64,000 bases of DNA from Paenibacillus chitinolyticus NBRC 15660 (GCF_000739915.1 NZ_BBJT01000002.1:124001-188000); one strand, 5' to 3'; shown: positions 24,338 through 32,948, counted from the first letter of the stretch. Numbers and translations: made by a program. The notes: generated by a model not told the origin, from the letters alone.

Positions 24338-25345
24338 ATGAGAGATTACGAAATATATCCGCTCGGGGATGTCGAACTGCAATCGGGCCGCACGCTGCCT
24401 CAAGCCTTTCTTGCCTATAAGACCTATGGAACTTTAAACGCCGCCAAAAGCAATGCGATTATTTATCCGACCTGGTTCGCGGGCTTGCATAACGATAATG
24501 AGTGGTTGATTGGGCCGGGCAAAGCGCTCGATCCCGATAACTATTTTATTATTGTACCTAATATGTTGGGAAACGGTCTGTCATCCTCGCCAAGCAATAC
24601 TCCCGCCCCTTTTGACAGAGGGAATTTTCCGCTCGTCACGATTTACGATAATGTCCGGCTGCAGCACCGGCTTGTAACCGAGAAGTTCGGCATTACGAAA
24701 CTTGCTTTAGTAGTAGGCTGGTCGCTCGGGGCGCTGCAAACTTTTCAATGGGGTACAAGCTATCCGGAGATGGTTGAGCGAATTGCGCCATTCGGCGGAA
24801 CGGCAAAAACCAGAGCGCATGCTCAAGTGGTTTTCGGGTCGCTGATCGCCGCATTACAAGCCGACTCCAATTGGAAGAATGGATTCTATACCCGACAGCC
24901 TGCAGCAGGACTTGCCGCAATGGGACGTGCTTATGCTCCTTGGGGGTTCTCTCAAGCCTATTATTTGGAACAGCTTTATCAGGCGGAGGGATACCCGACG
25001 CTCAAATCTTATCTGGAAAACTACTGGGATAAAGTGTTCTTTTCTTTCGATGCGAACGACTTGATTGCCATGCTCCGCACGGGGATACACGGGGATATTA
25101 GCGCCACTCCAGCAGACAACGGAAATTTTGAACAGGCATTGAACCGGATCACCGCCCCTGCCCTTGTTATGCCGGGTTCGACCGATCTATTCTTTCCTCC
25201 CGGGGACAACGCGTATGAAGTAGAGCATATGCCGGATGCTGTTTTCCGGCCTGTTGAATCTAAGTGGGGCCACTGCTTCGGAATCGGAGCGAACGAACCG
25301 GATTCGTTCGTAATCGACACCCATCTGAAACAATTTTTACAGTGA
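24338..25345 (+). CDS. MetX-like alpha/beta-hydrolase (copy 2)
   Basis: A 335-residue alpha/beta-hydrolase of the MetX superfamily, strongly similar to the protein at 4914-5933. Shared blocks are DYEI(F/Y)xLGDVxLQSGxTLP, NxLGNGLSSSPSNTPAPFDR and RIAPFxGxAKT. Nucleophile elbow GWSLGA with Ser129; Asp in STDLFFPPGD; His in KWGHCFG. ACGGGGAG lies upstream of the ATG. As with copy 1, the GWS elbow differs from canonical MetX GGSMGG, so reaction and acyl donor are uncertain. Divergent LysR regulator; terminator follows. Confidence 0.86.
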   Translation: MRDYEIYPLGDVELQSGRTLPQAFLAYKTYGTLNAAKSNAIIYPTWFAGLHNDNEWLIGPGKALDPDNYFIIVPNMLGNGLSSSPSNTPAPFDRGNFPLVTIYDNVRLQHRLVTEKFGITKLALVVGWSLGALQTFQWGTSYPEMVERIAPFGGTAKTRAHAQVVFGSLIAALQADSNWKNGFYTRQPAAGLAAMGRAYAPWGFSQAYYLEQLYQAEGYPTLKSYLENYWDKVFFSFDANDLIAMLRTGIHGDISATPADNGNFEQALNRITAPALVMPGSTDLFFPPGDNAYEVEHMPDAVFRPVESKWGHCFGIGANEPDSFVIDTHLKQFLQ

Positions 25346-25374
25346 GTCATGACTTTCAAAATTGGATAACATTT

Positions 25375-25403
25375 TAAGGAGCTCAGTTTGACTGAGCTCC
25401 TTA
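25375..25403. terminator. Hairpin terminator after MetX-like copy 2
   Basis: TAAGGAGCTCAGT and ACTGAGCTCCTTA form a perfect 13-bp stem with a 3-base loop. The T tract is poor, so termination may be partial. It lies between two convergent genes. Confidence 0.65.
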
Positions 25404-25484
25404 CGGTCATCTCTGCAAGAAGATAGAATGCCCGAACAGATTCGGGGCATTCTTAGCCTGATAGAAAGTGAAATCGGGCGGCAG

Positions 25485-26246
25485 CTATTCAATGGAAGCT
25501 CTCATGGCGTTGTACATTTTTTCTGCGTACTCGTCAACTTGATCTCGTGTCATCCGCAAGCGGTCAGCCGAGGTACTGTATCCAATTTCCGCTCTGCCTT
25601 CTTCCAATCCTTTGAAAATACCGTCTGCGAAAGCATCTAACGGTTCTACATGCGTACGCAGCCAAGTTCCGCCTAAACCCGTATCGACTGCCGGCGGGAC
25701 GACTTCAATGACCTCTATGGATGTAGCTGAAAGCTGGTGTCTGAGGCTCATCGTAAAGGAATGAAGCGCGGCTTTTGTGGCCGAATAAATCGGAGTCACC
25801 GCTAGCGGAGTAAAGGCTACTCCGGACGTCATGTTAATCATCGCCGCCTCTCTTTTTTCAGCAAAGAAAGGTGCGAACAACATGGAAAGATGGATAGGCG
25901 CTTCAAGATTAGCAGTAATTTCTTCACTGAAGCGGCTCCAATTGTACTTCGCATCTGCTTTTAACACATTGAAATGCTGTATAATTCCTGCATTGTTGAC
26001 TAATACATTTACTTCCGGATAATTCACGGTGACCCAATCAAATAATGCGATACGCTCGGATTCTACCGTCAAATCGCATGTACGCGTAAGGATGCCTGGG
26101 AATTGTTCTTTGGCTTTTTGAAGGACGTTTTCACGCCGCCCGCAAATGATTACTTGATTCCCCGCCTTTATAAAACGTTCTGCAAAAGCCAACCCGATTC
26201 CAGAACCTCCACCCGTAATGAGGATGGTGTTGCCCGTCATTTTCAT
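25485..26246 (-). CDS. Short-chain dehydrogenase/reductase, DltE-like
   Basis: A 253-residue classical SDR with TGGGSGIG (residues 10-17, NAD(P) binding), NNAG in the central strand and the active-site YSATKAA. The C-terminal part (VVPPAVDTGLGG, then FADGIFKGLEEGRAEIGYSTS) resembles DltE-type oxidoreductases. The start at 26246 follows AAAGGTGG. It is the target-like partner of the MarR gene upstream: the intergenic region holds an AATTAG-N9-CTAAT element that also occurs upstream of marR. Substrate unknown. Confidence 0.9.
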   Translation of the reverse strand: MKMTGNTILITGGGSGIGLAFAERFIKAGNQVIICGRRENVLQKAKEQFPGILTRTCDLTVESERIALFDWVTVNYPEVNVLVNNAGIIQHFNVLKADAKYNWSRFSEEITANLEAPIHLSMLFAPFFAEKREAAMINMTSGVAFTPLAVTPIYSATKAALHSFTMSLRHQLSATSIEVIEVVPPAVDTGLGGTWLRTHVEPLDAFADGIFKGLEEGRAEIGYSTSADRLRMTRDQVDEYAEKMYNAMRASIE

Positions 26247-26280
26247 TGTGTTTCCACCTTTCATTCAATGGATTATCTTT

Positions 26281-26300
26281 AATTAGCTAGGCTAACTAAT
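26281..26300. promoter_or_regulatory. MarR operator candidate 1 (before the SDR gene)
   Basis: AATTAG-N9-CTAAT, containing an inner TTAGC-TAG-GCTAA dyad. The same spacing and half-sites occur at 26778-26798. Confidence 0.55.
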
Positions 26301-26313
26301 AGATTAAAAAAAA

Positions 26314-26760
26314 TTATAAATCGATTTTTCTTAGCAAATGAAGCAAACAAACGGTCTCTTCATCTGTTAACTTGTTAGTGAGATTCGCGCAGGCCTGCCA
26401 ATATTGAGGTAAAGCGAGGTCTAGAAGACGATAACCTTCTTCGGTTATGGTGACACGGACCATTCTCTGATCTTCAGGATGTACGGTTCTTGTAATCAAA
26501 TGATGTTCTTCCAGCCAAATTAACTGCTTGGTTACAGATGCTCGCCGTATTCCTAACCGATCGGCAATCTCGGAAGGCTGTAAGGGCTGGTCTCTACTTG
26601 TAGTGAACAGCATGAAAAGTAAAGCGAATTTGCTTTCGGAAATATGGAATTCATTCAGCGCAGCATTTATAGCATCTAGAATATCGTCGGATATCTGTAA
26701 CAGCACTTCTCCTACCTGCGCTCTTGTGCTAGGGGGGATGGCAATAGATGGTTTCTCCAC
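26314..26760 (-). CDS. MarR-family transcriptional regulator
   Basis: A 148-residue winged-helix MarR protein (LQPSEIADRLGIRRASVTKQLIWLEEHHLITR, then DQRMVRVTITEEGYRLLD). It lies directly upstream of the SDR gene on the same strand. Matching dyads occur in front of both genes, suggesting autorepression and control of the SDR. The ligand is unknown. Confidence 0.93.
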   Translation of the reverse strand: MEKPSIAIPPSTRAQVGEVLLQISDDILDAINAALNEFHISESKFALLFMLFTTSRDQPLQPSEIADRLGIRRASVTKQLIWLEEHHLITRTVHPEDQRMVRVTITEEGYRLLDLALPQYWQACANLTNKLTDEETVCLLHLLRKIDL

Positions 26761-26777
26761 AAAAAAGCTCCTTCTGC

Positions 26778-26798
26778 AATTAGTTTCCTTGGCTAATT
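26778..26798. promoter_or_regulatory. MarR operator candidate 2 (before marR)
   Basis: AATTAG-N9-CTAATT, the same architecture as the element at 26281-26300. It lies 18 bases upstream of the marR start codon. Confidence 0.55.
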
Positions 26799-26924
26799 AA
26801 AAGTATAGCGATGAAAAAAAGAAATGTCAACATTTTCCGGTTGTACGTGATTTCCAAGCTGAGCCCAGTAGACTGTCGCCCAATTCTCTTCCAATATCCT
26901 TTTTGCTTATATTCATCGGTAAAA

Positions 26925-26952
26925 CAAAAAAAGCCGCAACCATGCGACTTCT
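26925..26952 (-). terminator. Terminator of the iron-uptake gene
   Basis: On the minus strand AGTCGCA-TGGT-TGCGGCT is followed by T7. It lies just past the stop of the substrate-binding protein at 26978. Confidence 0.8.
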
Positions 26953-26977
26953 CTGCGTTAACTGTGCTTGTCGTTTT

Positions 26978-27964
26978 CTACTGTGCCAGCATGTTTTTCA
27001 TAATCGTCTTGACTCCCAACTCGATTCCGAGCGGTCCGCCTGCCGCGATCGAGCTGTCTAACGCATACATCCGCCCATTCTTGATTGCATTCAACGATTT
27101 CCACGCGGAGTTGCTTTCCAAATCGTTCAGGTAACCTTTCAGCTTTTTCGAAGACCCGCCGATATCCGCTACAAACATATAATCGGGGTTCATGGCTGCC
27201 AGCCCTTCCAGGGAAATCTGCTCCCCTTTGGTCGACATATTGACATATTGGCTTGGCGGCTTCAAAGCAAGACCACTTTCCTTGTTGAAAACAAATTGTG
27301 TCGTAAAGCCCCAAAATGCCTTGTCTCCCAGCATAATGACGCCAAACGTTTTGTCACTGAATTTCTTCAACTGCTCTTTTGAATCAATGATCAATGCTTC
27401 AATCCGTGTAATTTCTGTCTCAGCCTTTTGCTCTTTGCCGAAAATTTTTCCATATTCCCGCAGGGCTCCCTGCCAGTTGTTCTCGTTGCTATCCACCGTA
27501 ATGACCGGGGCGATTTTCTCCAGTTGGTCGCCGTAGCTGCCGTACCGTGCGGAAACCATAATAATCAGGTCGGGTCCGACTTCCAGCAGCTTTTCCAGAT
27601 TAGGGTTTGTCATGGAACCGATATCCGTTATTCGGCTCGATTTGTAAGGGGCCAATGACTCCCATTCGTCCAGAACATTCAAATCTGTCGCTGCCGCAGG
27701 AGCTTCATCCAGCAAAAACACATGCTCGAAGTTACGGAAGAACAAGAGCGCTACTTTCTCCGGTTTCTTTTCAAGCACGATTTCACGACCCAGCACATCT
27801 AGATACTTTCTCGGCCATTGGCCCCCTTCTTTCTTGGCTTCTGCAGCTTTTTCGGGTGCTCCTGCCCCTGCTTGGTTATGGTTAGGCTCCGGCGTTCTGG
27901 CGCATCCCGCTAAAATGCCTGCCAAAAGTGCAACCGATAAAAATAATCTTATGAGTGCTTTCAT
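26978..27964 (-). CDS. Iron-siderophore ABC substrate-binding lipoprotein
   Basis: A 328-residue FecB/FeuA-type binding protein. Lipobox LLAGILAGC at the N terminus, a linker rich in Ala/Glu/Lys, then the two-lobed domain (RKYLDVLGREIVLEKKPEKVALL; LEKLLEVGPDLIIMVS; LEGLAAMNPDYMFV; SAWKSLNAIKNGRMYALDSS). It captures ferric siderophore outside the membrane for an ABC importer. It follows the AraC regulator gene on the same strand by 70 bases, and the pair lies under a Fur box. No permease or ATPase genes are adjacent, so it must use components encoded elsewhere. Confidence 0.9.
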   Translation of the reverse strand: MKALIRLFLSVALLAGILAGCARTPEPNHNQAGAGAPEKAAEAKKEGGQWPRKYLDVLGREIVLEKKPEKVALLFFRNFEHVFLLDEAPAAATDLNVLDEWESLAPYKSSRITDIGSMTNPNLEKLLEVGPDLIIMVSARYGSYGDQLEKIAPVITVDSNENNWQGALREYGKIFGKEQKAETEITRIEALIIDSKEQLKKFSDKTFGVIMLGDKAFWGFTTQFVFNKESGLALKPPSQYVNMSTKGEQISLEGLAAMNPDYMFVADIGGSSKKLKGYLNDLESNSAWKSLNAIKNGRMYALDSSIAAGGPLGIELGVKTIMKNMLAQ

Positions 27965-28034
27965 GCTGACTCCTCCTATGGAACGTAAGTTTTGCTTGAC
28001 TGATCAAACTATGGTCAGTGTAGCAAAACGCATT

Positions 28035-28880
28035 TTAGATAGGAATGGGGCCATCCTGAAATCCATATGGATTATTCCTGAAACTCCCGCGAAATTCGGC
28101 CGGAGAAACACCCACCTGCTTTTTAAAAATACGGCTGAAATACAGCGCATCCTCATAACCCAAACTTTTCGCAATCTCGCCAATCGGTGCGTCATTCGCA
28201 AGCAAGCTCTCTTTCGCCCGATTCAGACGATAGGCCATCAAATACTTGCCCGGTCCCATTCCCGTATGCTTTTTGAAGACATAGAATAGGCGGTTTTCAT
28301 TGATGTCATTTTGTTCAGCCAAAGCACGCACGCTAAGTCCGTCCATATAGTGCTCATGTATGTACTTCGATACTTGCTCGAAAAGCGCTTGTTCTCCATC
28401 GCTGTTTTGATTGCGGGCGCAGACAAACAGTTCTTCCAGAATGCAGCGGAAGAGCGTCTCTGTCTGAAAAGTCGAGATTCCGCCGGGTTCTCTCGATGAG
28501 CGCCACAATAGCTTCAACAATTCCAAGAGCCGGGGGCTTTGCCCCGTGTTCAGTTGAAAATGCGTGTCGGACAAGCAAAAACCCGACGGCTCCGGTGCGC
28601 AGATCCGGTACAAAACAAGCAGATACTCCCATTTCGTATCGCCGAGAACACTTCGGTTCAGCGGCATTCGCGCCCCGCCGTGAACCACGTTACCCGAGGT
28701 CAGCGTATACACTTTGCCGCTGAAATCAAAATCGGCCTTGCCTCTTAACGGGAAAACAAATCCCGGAAAAGGCTCCGTATAATCATCGCAGCTCTTCCCC
28801 GGCTCCCGCACATAACGGCAGACCTGCTCTACCCGGAACGAGGTGCGCGCATAATGTTCCGCTAGCTTGTTAATGTCCAT
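28035..28880 (-). CDS. AraC-family regulator, probable siderophore-responsive activator
   Basis: 281 residues. An N-terminal cupin-like AraC ligand-binding part (about 1-160; FPLRGKADFDFSGKVYTLTSG) and a C-terminal double helix-turn-helix (about 180-275; LSVRALAEQNDINENRLFYVFKKHTG, IGEIAKSLGYEDALYFSRIFKKQVGVSPAEFR). Genes of this type (compare Btr of Bacillus) activate adjacent siderophore-uptake genes when the siderophore is bound. Here the neighbour is a siderophore-binding lipoprotein and the unit carries a Fur box, so iron control is likely. Confidence 0.9.
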   Translation of the reverse strand: MDINKLAEHYARTSFRVEQVCRYVREPGKSCDDYTEPFPGFVFPLRGKADFDFSGKVYTLTSGNVVHGGARMPLNRSVLGDTKWEYLLVLYRICAPEPSGFCLSDTHFQLNTGQSPRLLELLKLLWRSSREPGGISTFQTETLFRCILEELFVCARNQNSDGEQALFEQVSKYIHEHYMDGLSVRALAEQNDINENRLFYVFKKHTGMGPGKYLMAYRLNRAKESLLANDAPIGEIAKSLGYEDALYFSRIFKKQVGVSPAEFRGSFRNNPYGFQDGPIPI

Positions 28881-28994
28881 ATTTCCTTACCTCCTGCAAT
28901 CAAAGCCATGATTACTTATGACCGCACACTCCACTGCCGCGGCCGACAATCTCATTAGTACATCGGGGGTGAGTACATTTCGCCCTTTTTAATT

Positions 28995-29013
28995 GAGATT
29001 GATAATCATTCTT
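28995..29013. promoter_or_regulatory. Fur box
   Basis: GAGATTGATAATCATTCTT matches the 19-bp Fur consensus (GATAATGATAATCATTATC) at 15 positions. It lies about 115 bases upstream of the AraC gene. Confidence 0.75.
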
Positions 29014-29201
29014 ATTTATAATAGCACTTGTCATGCTCGGAAGTGAAGCTATTCTTCCAACTATTCCTTGCACAAGCGAGGTATATTCATGTTACAAGCC
29101 AAAGAACCCCTTGATTCATCAAGAGGTTAAAGCGAATGAATCGTACAACTTACCAGGATTAAAGGGTGCGGCTCTGCCCCTTTTTCATCCGCTTCTGTCA
29201 G

Positions 29202-29239
29202 AAAAAAACCGCGTCCTTCCCGGCATGGAAAGAACGCGG
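29202..29239 (-). terminator. Terminator of the small secreted-protein gene
   Basis: On the minus strand CCGCGT(T)CTT pairs with AAGGACGCGG, followed by T7. Two weaker hairpins lie nearby: CCTTGATtcATCAAGaGG (about 29107-29127) and a plus-oriented AAAGG..CCTTTTT (29161-29186). No gene is seen in 29014-29301. Confidence 0.75.
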
Positions 29240-29301
29240 CTTCGTCGTACCCTATCTCAAACCCTAATAGCTTACAACTGTTTACCGTCTGAAGCTCTTA
29301 C

Positions 29302-29718
29302 TTATTTTAATGCCCCGAATTGCCATACTATGATACCGCCAATCTCACCTACGGTCTTCTTTTCCTCTGTTTTCTGAGCTAACAATTTCCCCTTACTATC
29401 ATATGCGGCAACCCAAACCCGATATTGAGTGTTGGATTTAAGATAAGGAGCTTTGAAGAGTGTCTCTTTTCCCAAATCAGTCACTGGCACAATCGGAGGA
29501 TCTAGTGGCTTATCTACTCTCACCATTTTGATTTTATAATTTGTAGCTCCACTAACCGCATACCACGAGACTTGATATTCCACAACCGCCGCGGGTTCAA
29601 TTAAGCTTGCAGTTTTCTGGTTGTAGTTTTCACCTTGAACATTCTCGGCTGCTAATGCAGCTTGTCCAGACGCTAAAACTGAAGCTAACGCAGTTAAGAT
29701 AATCAATTGCTTTTTCAT
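29302..29718 (-). CDS. Small secreted protein, fibronectin type III-like
   Basis: 138 residues with a clear Sec signal peptide (MKKQLIILTALASVLASGQA, cleavage near ALA-AE). The mature part has an FN3-like beta pattern: VEYQVSWYAVSGATNYKIKM, and later LKSNTQYRVWVAAYDSKGKLL. The start at 29718 has GAGGAGG 6 bases upstream; a longer frame to 29787 has no such site. Function unknown; extracellular location is well supported. Confidence 0.72.
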   Translation of the reverse strand: MKKQLIILTALASVLASGQAALAAENVQGENYNQKTASLIEPAAVVEYQVSWYAVSGATNYKIKMVRVDKPLDPPIVPVTDLGKETLFKAPYLKSNTQYRVWVAAYDSKGKLLAQKTEEKKTVGEIGGIIVWQFGALK

Positions 29719-29999
29719 AGAAATCCTCCTCATAATAAAATTAATTAACCAGGTGTCAAAAAACCTTTTGTAAACCAAATATATCATATTATTCCAATTA
29801 TAGATAGTTTTAATTGTTATTCGCGATCCATTATCTCACATGATTACTTGCCATTCTCCGAGTATTGAAAAAAACCGAGTGTCGGGTCCACGAATCCGAT
29901 ATTAATCTTGGCGGAATGCCTTCCATCACCCTCTGCATAAATCAGATGTTTTAGCCCATAATAAAACAGCCTGTTTGACTTAAACTTATAGAGGAACAG

Positions 30000-30659
30000 A
30001 TGAGTGTGAAAAACAAATGGTTGGTGGCAATATTGTCAATCTCGGTGCTCGTTTTTAGCATGACGCCGGCCGTAGTATCCGCGCAAGCGAAGGCGGTCGA
30101 GAAGAAAGATTCGGCTTGCCTAAGTCCCAAAATGGTGCAGTTGAAAGTTGATATGCAGAAGGTTTGGATCGACCATACGATATGGACAAGAAGCTACATT
30201 GTCAGCGCCATATCTAATCGTCCGGATCAGAAAGACGTATTGGACCGGCTTTTGCGGAACCAACAGGATATAGGCAATGTGATTAAGCCGTACTATGGAG
30301 AAGCGGCCGGCAATAAGCTGGCGGATCTTCTGAGAGAGCATATTCTGATCGCTGGGAAAATTGTAGCGGCGGCCAAAGCGGGCAATCAGGCGGATGTGAA
30401 AAAGCTTGAAGCGGATTGGCATAGAAACGCCGACGATATCGCCAAATTTTTAAGCACGGCGAATCCGAACTGGCCGTTTAAAACGCTGCAAGATATGCTG
30501 TACACACATCTTCAGTTGATTACGGAAATCGTTCTTGCCTGTCTCAAAGGAGATTGGAAAGCGGATATTGCGGCAACCGACAAAAACGAGATCCATATGA
30601 TTCATATGGCCGATTTCCTCACAGATGGCATTGTCAAACAGTTTCCCGATAAGTTCTAA
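30000..30659 (+). CDS. Secreted helical protein with recurring histidines, unknown function
   Basis: 219 residues: signal peptide (about 1-29, ending VVSAQA) and an all-helical mature domain. Five helices each carry a His in a similar setting: KVWIDHTIWTRSYIVSA, LLREHILIAGKIVAAAK, EADWHRNADDIAKFLS, MLYTHLQLITEIVLA and IHMIHMADFLTDGIV. That pattern suggests a helical bundle with a metal or cofactor site formed by these residues, although this is inference. GAGG lies 5 bases before the ATG, and a GTG two codons later is also possible. Stand-alone gene with its own terminator. Confidence 0.7.
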   Translation: MSVKNKWLVAILSISVLVFSMTPAVVSAQAKAVEKKDSACLSPKMVQLKVDMQKVWIDHTIWTRSYIVSAISNRPDQKDVLDRLLRNQQDIGNVIKPYYGEAAGNKLADLLREHILIAGKIVAAAKAGNQADVKKLEADWHRNADDIAKFLSTANPNWPFKTLQDMLYTHLQLITEIVLACLKGDWKADIAATDKNEIHMIHMADFLTDGIVKQFPDKF

Positions 30660-30699
30660 GCCGGCGCCATAGCCCTCAATGATATTAGCTTTCCATGGC

Positions 30700-30746
30700 A
30701 GGCTGACGATTCAGTGCCGAGGCACTTTGAAAAGTCGGCCTTTTTG
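30700..30746 (+). terminator. Intrinsic terminator
   Basis: AGGCTGAC pairs with GTCGGCCT around an inner AGTGCC-GA-GGCACT hairpin, followed by T5. It is 40 bases beyond the secreted protein stop. 30747-30990 contains no gene that I can support. Confidence 0.75.
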
Positions 30747-30990
30747 TTCATTTACCTTGCCGAGTTGACCGGCACGTTATCATAATCCCCAAACCGCATC
30801 TCGTCAAGAGATAATGTGCGAATGCGCGGCATAGCGAGGGATCCCCCCTTATGCTTTCGAAATAGGAATGAATTTCTGAGTATGAAGAGCGATATCGCTT
30901 TTTCCAATTCATCCGATTTCACGTAAAATTTTCTTCAGGCCTACGGGGAGGTAAGGGATATAACACAAAAAACAGAAAAGGAGGATCTGC

Positions 30991-31230
30991 ATGAACAGCG
31001 TGGACAAAATCAGATTTATGCTCCTTTACGGCGAAGCGCCTGAAGCAAATTGTTACGGGTACATGGAGTTGAATCAGTATGGCGATATGATCGCACTCTA
31101 CAATTGGTACGGGGAGGAAATAGACATGTATGGCGTACATGAATTTGTCAGGGTGCGGTCACTTGGCAAATTTGATGACGAGGACCGCGATAATTTTTAT
31201 TCCTTGTTAGAAAGTGATGGCGTAGGATAA
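30991..31230 (+). CDS. Small hypothetical protein, 79 residues
   Basis: Not recognised. AAAAGGAGG lies 6 bases before the ATG and a terminator follows 48 bases after the stop, so this is very probably a real single-gene unit. The product is acidic and aromatic-rich (CYGYMELNQYGDMIALYNWYGEE) and ends in a charged helix (GKFDDEDRDNFYSLLES). No signal peptide or membrane segment is seen. Likely cytoplasmic. Confidence 0.65.
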   Translation: MNSVDKIRFMLLYGEAPEANCYGYMELNQYGDMIALYNWYGEEIDMYGVHEFVRVRSLGKFDDEDRDNFYSLLESDGVG

Positions 31231-31277
31231 ACTGCACGTTTTACTGTTCACCGTCCCGGTTGTAACGGCAAGATTTA

Positions 31278-31308
31278 GGGCCATCCTATTGCAGGATGGC
31301 CCTCTCTT
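31278..31308 (+). terminator. Intrinsic terminator
   Basis: GGGCCATCCT and AGGATGGCCC form a perfect 10-bp stem with a 5-base loop, followed by TCTCTTT. Confidence 0.85.
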
Positions 31309-31387
31309 TGCTCTCGTCTTTTTTTGTAAATTGAATAGTTTTCCCTTGAAAACGCGACGTTTCTAACTTCTAAATAAAGGAGTTTAT

Positions 31388-32071
31388 TCAGTGCGTCCTT
31401 CCTCTGGTAAAAAGCCAGCCGCCTGCTACAAAAACCAAACAAAGAAGTAGGTTGAATCCGATGCCCGCAAGCAGCGAGCCGTTAAATAACAAGGTTTTGA
31501 AAAAAGAGACGACATGAACGCGCAGCGAAGGAATCGCCGTTCCGACGGGGATCGCCGCAATGAGCAGTGCCCACAGCAGCCACCCCACAGGGTGGTAGTA
31601 ACCGGATATCAGCATGCTGAGCAGCGCCATCGCCATCAAATAAAAAGCGGTTTGGTACAGGAAACAACCCGCCAAGCCAAAGTCATTCCAATGAAAAGCC
31701 GTAATCATATTAACAGGAATCGGGTAATTTCCGACGCCATTCGATTCGAGTGCCGACCAGAAACAATTGATCAGAGCGATGACTGCCGCGTAGACGGCAA
31801 AGACGAATAGAAGTCCCTTGAAATATTGCTCTCTGCTTGCGCCCAAATGTACGATGCGTTTGTAATAAATGAGCGGAAGCACGATAGCGATAAGGGGCAA
31901 AATGAGAATCAGTATGTTACCGCCCGAAAGGCCCCTGCTTTGGCTGTTGTCTATAAAGAGACCGACAATGAATTCCGCTGTTTTCCCAAGCAGGAGAAGA
32001 AGAATGACGCACCAGATGTAAATCCTCATTTGCAAATAGGTTGCCTTTAAATGAACGGTCAATGCCCCCAC
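31388..32071 (-). CDS. ABC transporter membrane subunit of a YtrA-type operon
   Basis: 227 residues, about six hydrophobic segments (YIWCVILLLLLGKTAEFIVG; NILILILPLIAIVLPLIYY; GLLFVFAVYAAVIALI; FYLMAMALLSMLISG; WLLWALLIAAIPVG; GIGFNLLLCLVFVAGG). No specific motif is seen, but it follows an ABC ATPase gene by one base and is the natural membrane partner in a GntR (YtrA)-ATPase (YtrB)-permease operon. Such systems respond to cell-wall antibiotics or acetoin in Bacillus. Substrate unknown. Confidence 0.75.
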   Translation of the reverse strand: MGALTVHLKATYLQMRIYIWCVILLLLLGKTAEFIVGLFIDNSQSRGLSGGNILILILPLIAIVLPLIYYKRIVHLGASREQYFKGLLFVFAVYAAVIALINCFWSALESNGVGNYPIPVNMITAFHWNDFGLAGCFLYQTAFYLMAMALLSMLISGYYHPVGWLLWALLIAAIPVGTAIPSLRVHVVSFFKTLLFNGSLLAGIGFNLLLCLVFVAGGWLFTRGRTH

Positions 32072-32072
32072 T

Positions 32073-32942
32073 TCAATGACCTCCTTGGATTAAATACGAG
32101 AAGAACGATTGAAGCGTCAAACTTTCGATCGAAATATCCATCTCACGCGCCAGCCGCCTGTCCCCGTCATTCAACTTTTCGTAAATAGCGGCAAGTGTGC
32201 CGTGGCCATAAGTCTCCTTATGCAAGACTCGCTTTCCGGCTGTAAAGGAAGCCACGGCCTCCGAATTGCCCCGGATCAAATGAGCTGCCATGCGTATTTC
32301 ATCCATGTCATCATGAAGCAGGATCGAGCCGGCTTCAATCATATAAACTTTTTCCGCAACCGGGGCGATTTCGTCAATTAAATGTGTAGACAGTAAGATC
32401 GTGCGGGGGTGATTGGCGCAGTCTTCCAACAGCGCTTTGTAGAACTTTTCCCGCATCAAAACATCGAGTCCAAGCACCGGCTCGTCAAATAACGTCAGCG
32501 GCGCCCGGCTGGCCAGACCGATGATGTTGCCTACGAGCGATTCCGTGCCTCTTGAAAGCTGTCTGATTTTTTTGTCCGGATCGAGCCGAAACGCTTTGAG
32601 CAGCTCATGAGCAAAGGTCCAGTCCCAGTTTGGATGAAAACTTGCGGCGAATTTCAACACTTCGATAATCCGCCCTCCTCTGAAGTGTCTTGTATTCTCG
32701 CGTACGAAACAGAAATCGTTTGGAAGCTCTCCCTTCCCAAGCTTCTTCCCTCTTACCTCGATTGAGCCGCTATCCGGGGAAATGCCGCCGGCGATCGTGT
32801 TAAGCAGCGTCGTTTTGCCGGCGCCGTTCCGTCCGAGCAAACCGTAAATAACATTTTCCTCCAACTGCAAATCCAGATTGCACAAGGCGTAAGTCCGGCC
32901 GTATTTTTTGGTTAAATTGCCGCAAGTCAATGCTATGCTCAC
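32073..32942 (-). CDS. ABC transporter ATPase, YtrB-like
   Basis: 289 residues with Walker A GRNGAGKTT and Walker B LTLFDEPVLGLD. The H-loop lies in TILLSTHLIDE. The signature motif reads LSRGTESLVG rather than LSGGQ, as is common in the YtrB group. The C-terminal extension (SIESLTLQSFFSYLIQG) is also YtrB-like. It sits between the GntR regulator (6 bases) and the membrane protein (1 base), so the three are cotranscribed. It powers an exporter or sensor complex with the downstream membrane subunit. Confidence 0.9.
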   Translation of the reverse strand: MSIALTCGNLTKKYGRTYALCNLDLQLEENVIYGLLGRNGAGKTTLLNTIAGGISPDSGSIEVRGKKLGKGELPNDFCFVRENTRHFRGGRIIEVLKFAASFHPNWDWTFAHELLKAFRLDPDKKIRQLSRGTESLVGNIIGLASRAPLTLFDEPVLGLDVLMREKFYKALLEDCANHPRTILLSTHLIDEIAPVAEKVYMIEAGSILLHDDMDEIRMAAHLIRGNSEAVASFTAGKRVLHKETYGHGTLAAIYEKLNDGDRRLAREMDISIESLTLQSFFSYLIQGGH

Positions 32943-32948
32943 GATTCG

